Shown in pieces: positions 60,871 through 64,000 of a stretch of 64,000 nt of DNA (the stretch's first letter is position 1; every line of letters begins with the position of its first letter). The notes under the pieces are model-generated. The model searched no databases and was not told the origin of the DNA. It worked only from the letters and a program-made list of their open reading frames with translations. A program made the position numbers and the translations under genes. Location: the NCBI GenBank assembly GCA_963825565.1, contig CAWGTW010000011.1, positions 148,055 to 212,054 on the forward strand, written 5' to 3'. This DNA comes from JBFGCT01 sp963825565 (lineage in GTDB: Bacteria; Actinomycetota; Acidimicrobiia; Acidimicrobiales; Ilumatobacteraceae).

Positions 60871-62043
60871 CTAGGCAGCGGGGGTCCGCGCGAGTCGCCG
60901 AGCGAGAGCCGCCGACTGGTGCTCGACATGTCGGGTGCTCAGTGGCTTCTCGTCGACCGACTCCAGGATCGAGTTGCACGTGTTGAGCGCCGTGAGCCGC
61001 CCTCGGAGCAGGTCGAGATGGCGCTCGATCTTCGATCCGGGGGGCGAACCCTGCGTCTCGATCGCCTCGGCGACCCGAGCCCGAAGCGAATGCTCGACCG
61101 CTCTCTTGGTGTCGAACGGGTTGAACTGGCAGCACGGCAGCGCACACCTCGCGTACTGCTGGAGACCCTGAGTGTCGGCGAGCATGCGGTACTGCTTCCC
61201 TGAGATCGAGACGCCGAGAGCGGGGAGATAGATCCGCCGTCCGAATCCCTTGCCCTTCATCCCCTCGCTCGGCTTCTTGGGTCGTGCCTTCGAGGCGAAG
61301 TTAAAGGTCTCACCCTCGGCCAGGCCGGCATCAGTCGCGGTGGCGCCCAGGACGCGGAAGAAGCTCCCGGCGCCACCGCCACGGCCAGCGATCACCGAGA
61401 AGTCGGCCGCGGCGTGCGCGTAGAAGTCTGCGCAGCGGAGCAACTTGGACACGTTGTCGTGCTGGGGGCGGAGCGGGGTGATCTGGAGGTACACACCGGC
61501 GACTGCGCGGCTGATCGCATCGAGGAACTCAGTTCCGGCGTCGAGCCGTTCCGAGTGCACGCCGGCGAACGCGATGAACGGTCGTGGATCGAGGTCCGAC
61601 ATCGCCAGTGCCGTCTCGACGGCGGTGAGCGTCATCGCGCTGACGTCGTCGTTGCGGTCCCTCGGAACGAATCCTGGGATGAGGTAGGCGTCGGCTCCGA
61701 GCTCACACTGTGACCGGAGATCGGCCTCCACGAACCTGCGCACGTCGTCGCGCTCGACCAGAGCAGAGGCCGGGGCGTACGGGGCCTTCACCATCGCATC
61801 GACGTCGAACGTCGGCTGCTCCCGGTACCGCCAGGCGGACGAATCGACGATCGTCTTGATGCCGTGCGCCGCCAGGGCCTCCGGCATCGACGGCCGGGCC
61901 CTGGCGTAGGCATGATCGACGATTGCCCAGTCCAACTCCACCCCGTCGCCGAGCGGGAGTCGACCAGGTGGCCCGAGCGCGCGATCAACGCCAGTCCAGT
62001 TCCGCTTGTCGATTCTCGGGAGGAAGCCGTGGCCGAAGTCCAT
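60871..62043 (-). CDS. Unknown protein with Cys-rich C-terminal motif
   Basis: A 390-residue protein. Alternating strands and helices (IKTIVDSSAW, AYLIPGFVPRD, RPFIAFAGVHSE, GVYLQITPL) suggest a TIM-barrel-like fold. A basic region (KARPKKPSEGMKGKGFGRR) follows, then LPALGVSISGKQYRM and YARCALPCCQFNPFDTKRA, where C-x3-CC may bind metal. The layout recalls tRNA-guanine transglycosylase-like proteins such as DpdA, but key residues could not be verified. It is convergent with the nucleotidyltransferase gene and divergent from the Xre/RES pair. It lies on the integrated element, so a defence or modification role is possible. Confidence 0.6.
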   Translation of the reverse strand: MDFGHGFLPRIDKRNWTGVDRALGPPGRLPLGDGVELDWAIVDHAYARARPSMPEALAAHGIKTIVDSSAWRYREQPTFDVDAMVKAPYAPASALVERDDVRRFVEADLRSQCELGADAYLIPGFVPRDRNDDVSAMTLTAVETALAMSDLDPRPFIAFAGVHSERLDAGTEFLDAISRAVAGVYLQITPLRPQHDNVSKLLRCADFYAHAAADFSVIAGRGGGAGSFFRVLGATATDAGLAEGETFNFASKARPKKPSEGMKGKGFGRRIYLPALGVSISGKQYRMLADTQGLQQYARCALPCCQFNPFDTKRAVEHSLRARVAEAIETQGSPPGSKIERHLDLLRGRLTALNTCNSILESVDEKPLSTRHVEHQSAALARRLARTPAA

Positions 62044-62142
62044 GGTGACTCATTTGCTAGTTGGACATTGTTGCGCCATACTATACGACAGACGCGCGAC
62101 AAACCACAAGCGCGTAACATGACACTAAGGAGCGCACCCACG

Positions 62143-62478
62143 ATGCCGCAAGTTGTCGACGTTCTCGATGAAGTCCTAGCCGACGACATCGTCGACACCG
62201 CTGACGTCGCCAGAGTCCTCGGCTCGACCGTCAGAAGCGTCGCCCGCTGGCAAGCCGCCGAGGTCGCACCCCGGCGTGAGTCAGAGGAACGGCTGCTCGA
62301 GCTCAAGGCCGTCCTCGACCTCGCTCGCAAACATCTGCGGCCCGAGTCCGCGCGACTCTGGCTGCGAAGCCCGAACCCGGAACTGAGCTACAACAAGCCG
62401 GTCGACCTCATCGCCGAGGGCCAGTACCGACAGGTCATCGGAGCACTGCTCGCTATGGCCGAAGGCGTCACCTCGTAG
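62143..62478 (+). CDS. Xre/MbcA/ParS-type antitoxin
   Basis: A 111-residue protein. An N-terminal helix-turn-helix (about 20-45, ADVARVLGSTVRSVARWQ) is followed by the toxin-binding DUF2384 region with LWLRSPNPELSYNKPVDLI and a final EGQYRQVIGALLAMAEG. AAGGAG stands 10 bases before the ATG at 62143; an earlier in-frame ATG at 62119 lacks such a site. It neutralises and co-represses with the RES toxin gene that starts 4 bases after its stop. Standard length and motifs. Confidence 0.9.
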   Translation: MPQVVDVLDEVLADDIVDTADVARVLGSTVRSVARWQAAEVAPRRESEERLLELKAVLDLARKHLRPESARLWLRSPNPELSYNKPVDLIAEGQYRQVIGALLAMAEGVTS

Positions 62479-62482
62479 AACG

Positions 62483-63016
62483 GTGGCGGATCTCGTCGAG
62501 CTGGTCAGCACGGCCCCGCGCCGAGCCCTTGACGCCGTTGGCTTTCGCCAGCAGTCGCCCGCGTATGACCCGCTCAGCGGAGAAGGCGCACGGATCCACG
62601 GCGGTCGGTTCAACCCGCCCAACAGCTTCCCAGTCCTCTACCTCTGTTCGACGGCGGGTTGCGCGGCCGCCGAGTTCACGAAGTTCGCCAGCAGCCACCC
62701 CATCGGGCTGTCGGGTTTCCTCCCACGGAAGTTGTGGCGCTACGAGATCAGTCTCAGCAACGTGCTTGATCTCACGGAGGCGGAGACGATCGACCACCTC
62801 GGACTCGAAGCATCCGAGCTCGTCGAGGAGGACCGAACCGTGACTCACCAACTCGGCGAGGTTGCGCACCAGTTCGGGTATCAGGCCGTTCGCAACGCAT
62901 CAGCGGCTGGCGTCGACGACGTGATCGCCGTGTTCATCGAGAACCTGCGAAGCGGAGTCCTGAGTCCGTCGGAGGACGCTGTATGGAACGACGTCGCCGA
63001 CATTCCGGTCTTCTGA
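62483..63016 (+). CDS. RES-domain toxin (MbcT-like NAD+-consuming enzyme)
   Basis: A 177-residue protein starting with GTG. The RES core has GGRFNPPNSFPVLYLCST (Arg42, Tyr53), Glu64 in AAAEF, and a later Ser/Asn segment QAVRNASAAG. RES toxins degrade NAD+ by hydrolysis or phosphorolysis and stop growth when the antitoxin is lost. It directly follows the Xre-type antitoxin. The usual residues appear to be present, so the toxin should be active. On the element it may serve maintenance or anti-phage defence. Confidence 0.9.
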   Translation: MADLVELVSTAPRRALDAVGFRQQSPAYDPLSGEGARIHGGRFNPPNSFPVLYLCSTAGCAAAEFTKFASSHPIGLSGFLPRKLWRYEISLSNVLDLTEAETIDHLGLEASELVEEDRTVTHQLGEVAHQFGYQAVRNASAAGVDDVIAVFIENLRSGVLSPSEDAVWNDVADIPVF

Positions 63017-63034
63017 ACGTTGGCGTGCGACCAC

Positions 63035-63379
63035 CTACCCCCAGAAGATGCAGGTCGGATCGCGCTTCACCTCCTCGATCAGTTCGTCGATGTGGGGCGT
63101 CGGGTCGACGAGGTCGTACTCGTGGAACTTGAGGTTGCGGTCGCGCCAGTACAGCGACCACTCCTTGCGGGCCTTGGTGTAGCGGAAGCGGCAGATCGGG
63201 AACCGCGTCCACTCCGGTCCGAAGTCCTCCCGCCACGGCGGCCGGCATTCGAGCACCGTGATCGTGCGGTCGGTGACGTCGATCTCGAACCGGAGCTGGT
63301 CGTGGACGTGCGGCGGCATGTCGCCGTTGCGCTGGTGGATCCACTTGCGGACCCGTGCGAGGTCGAGGTCAGGAATCAT
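63035..63379 (-). CDS. DUF3024 domain protein
   Basis: A 114-residue protein with DLDLARVRKWIHQR, TVLECRPPWREDFGPEW and WSLYWRDRNLKFHEYD, matching the DUF3024 family of small actinobacterial proteins. The function of the family is unknown. The ATG at 63379 gives the family's usual length; a longer frame to the right is composed of non-family residues. It is convergent with the RES toxin gene, 18 bases apart. Confidence 0.85.
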   Translation of the reverse strand: MIPDLDLARVRKWIHQRNGDMPPHVHDQLRFEIDVTDRTITVLECRPPWREDFGPEWTRFPICRFRYTKARKEWSLYWRDRNLKFHEYDLVDPTPHIDELIEEVKRDPTCIFWG

Positions 63380-63417
63380 GAATCGCCCCGCGAGCGGCAG
63401 ATACGCCCGCAGCAGGC

Positions 63418-63999
63418 TCACGAGCGTGCGACCGATCTGACCCAAGCTGCTGCATCTACACACGCAGACACACCTACACCCAGCCTCGCTGCGTCCTCGC
63501 TGCGGACGTCGACATCGGAGGGGCGAAGCGGTGGGTGCACGACGCGGCGAAACAACAGATTGCCCTTCGAGTCGTAGTCGGCGTTGAAACCATTTGGTCC
63601 GGCATCCTGGTCGTGGACGGCTCGCTGGTGAGCCTCATCGTCGGGCCAGATGTCGCGGAGGTAGAGGTCCACGAACCCGTGCCCGATCTTGTAGATCAGG
63701 CCGGCCGGCGTGTTGAAGTAGAGCCACGTCGTGTTGATCGTCCTCATGGAGTTCACCTGCGGATCAATCTGCTCGTCTGTCGCCGCGAGCCGGTCGACGA
63801 GCCAGTCGCGCGTCGCAATCGTCGGCAAGTTGTCCGGGGCAGCAACACGCGCTGCGACCTTGAACGTGATGAGGCGTCGCGCCCGCCATCGCAAGCGCAT
63901 GGCAACGTCGTGGTGCGCACCTTCCGCCGCCCGTTCGAACTCCTCGACGATCTCCTCGATCGCAACCGCGCCCAGACCGGCCAGGTGCTGATCATTCAC
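63418..63999 (-). CDS. Hypothetical protein at the right edge (possibly partial)
   Basis: 193 residues, beginning with a GTG at the very end of the window, so the true start may lie outside. N-terminal helices (IEEIVEEFERAAEGAHHDV, RLRWRARRLITFKVA) precede a mixed segment INTTWLYFNTPAGLIYKI and FVDLYLRDIWPDDEAHQ. There is a low-complexity end (VGVSACVDAAAWVRS). No family recognised. It belongs to the integrated element by position. Confidence 0.6.
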   Translation of the reverse strand: MNDQHLAGLGAVAIEEIVEEFERAAEGAHHDVAMRLRWRARRLITFKVAARVAAPDNLPTIATRDWLVDRLAATDEQIDPQVNSMRTINTTWLYFNTPAGLIYKIGHGFVDLYLRDIWPDDEAHQRAVHDQDAGPNGFNADYDSKGNLLFRRVVHPPLRPSDVDVRSEDAARLGVGVSACVDAAAWVRSVARS

Positions 64000-64000
64000 G

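Overview
The window is high-GC DNA with tightly packed genes, many GTG starts and many 4-bp ATGA/GTGA start-stop overlaps. A WhiB-type iron-sulfur regulator at about 2 kb, a family confined to Actinobacteria and their phages, points to an actinobacterium. The overall gene flavour suggests a marine or soil Acidimicrobiia-like lineage, but that finer placement is inference. All family names come from reading motifs; no database was searched.

Region by region. (1) 0-7.1 kb: a light/stress neighbourhood with the end of a photolyase-related gene, two tiny membrane proteins, Dps, WhiB, a B12-binding regulator carrying the W-x9-EH photosensor motif, an SRPBCC protein, a membrane protein, and a convergent operon of an NAD(P)-binding/SRPBCC fusion, DUF1992 and an SDR. 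(2) 7.3-33.9 kb: a complete extracellular contractile injection system (eCIS, Afp/PVC-like). It reads leftward from a promoter near 33.17 kb: terminator/cap protein (DUF4255), a conserved unknown, one sheath, two tube proteins, DUF5908, LysM hub, spike, gp25, a baseplate J protein split into two overlapping genes, a second J-like wedge protein, a 1034-residue unknown, tape-measure protein, AAA+ ATPase and a 1568-residue DUF4157 protein with an HNH-like C-terminus. A PAAR-like DUF4280 tip gene diverges from the operon. (3) 33.9-38.9 kb: loosely packed small genes for membrane proteins, a lipoprotein and a monooxygenase-like protein, with two gaps of about 0.5 kb. (4) 38.9-55.1 kb: a five-gene operon of very large proteins (PhoD-like phosphatase, DUF6603 protein and three uncharacterised proteins), all joined by 4-bp overlaps and apparently transcribed without a leader. 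(5) 55.5-58.6 kb: a lipoprotein, histidine kinase and NarL-type regulator operon. (6) 58.8-64 kb: a 3' fragment of a tRNA-Met gene marks one end of an integrative element that runs off the right edge. It carries an AbiEi-like regulator, an HTH-nucleotidyltransferase, a protein with a Cys-rich motif, an Xre/RES toxin-antitoxin pair and DUF3024.

Working together: the eCIS genes encode a free phage-tail-like syringe. The PAAR-like tip and the DUF4157 protein are the best cargo or tip candidates. The giant operon at 38.9-55.1 kb has no recognisable Sec/Tat signals and encodes enzyme-like and beta-rich proteins next to the syringe. It is the strongest candidate for an undescribed system, either a cargo or surface module of the eCIS or an independent complex. 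The two-component operon immediately upstream could control it, but nothing in the sequence proves that link.
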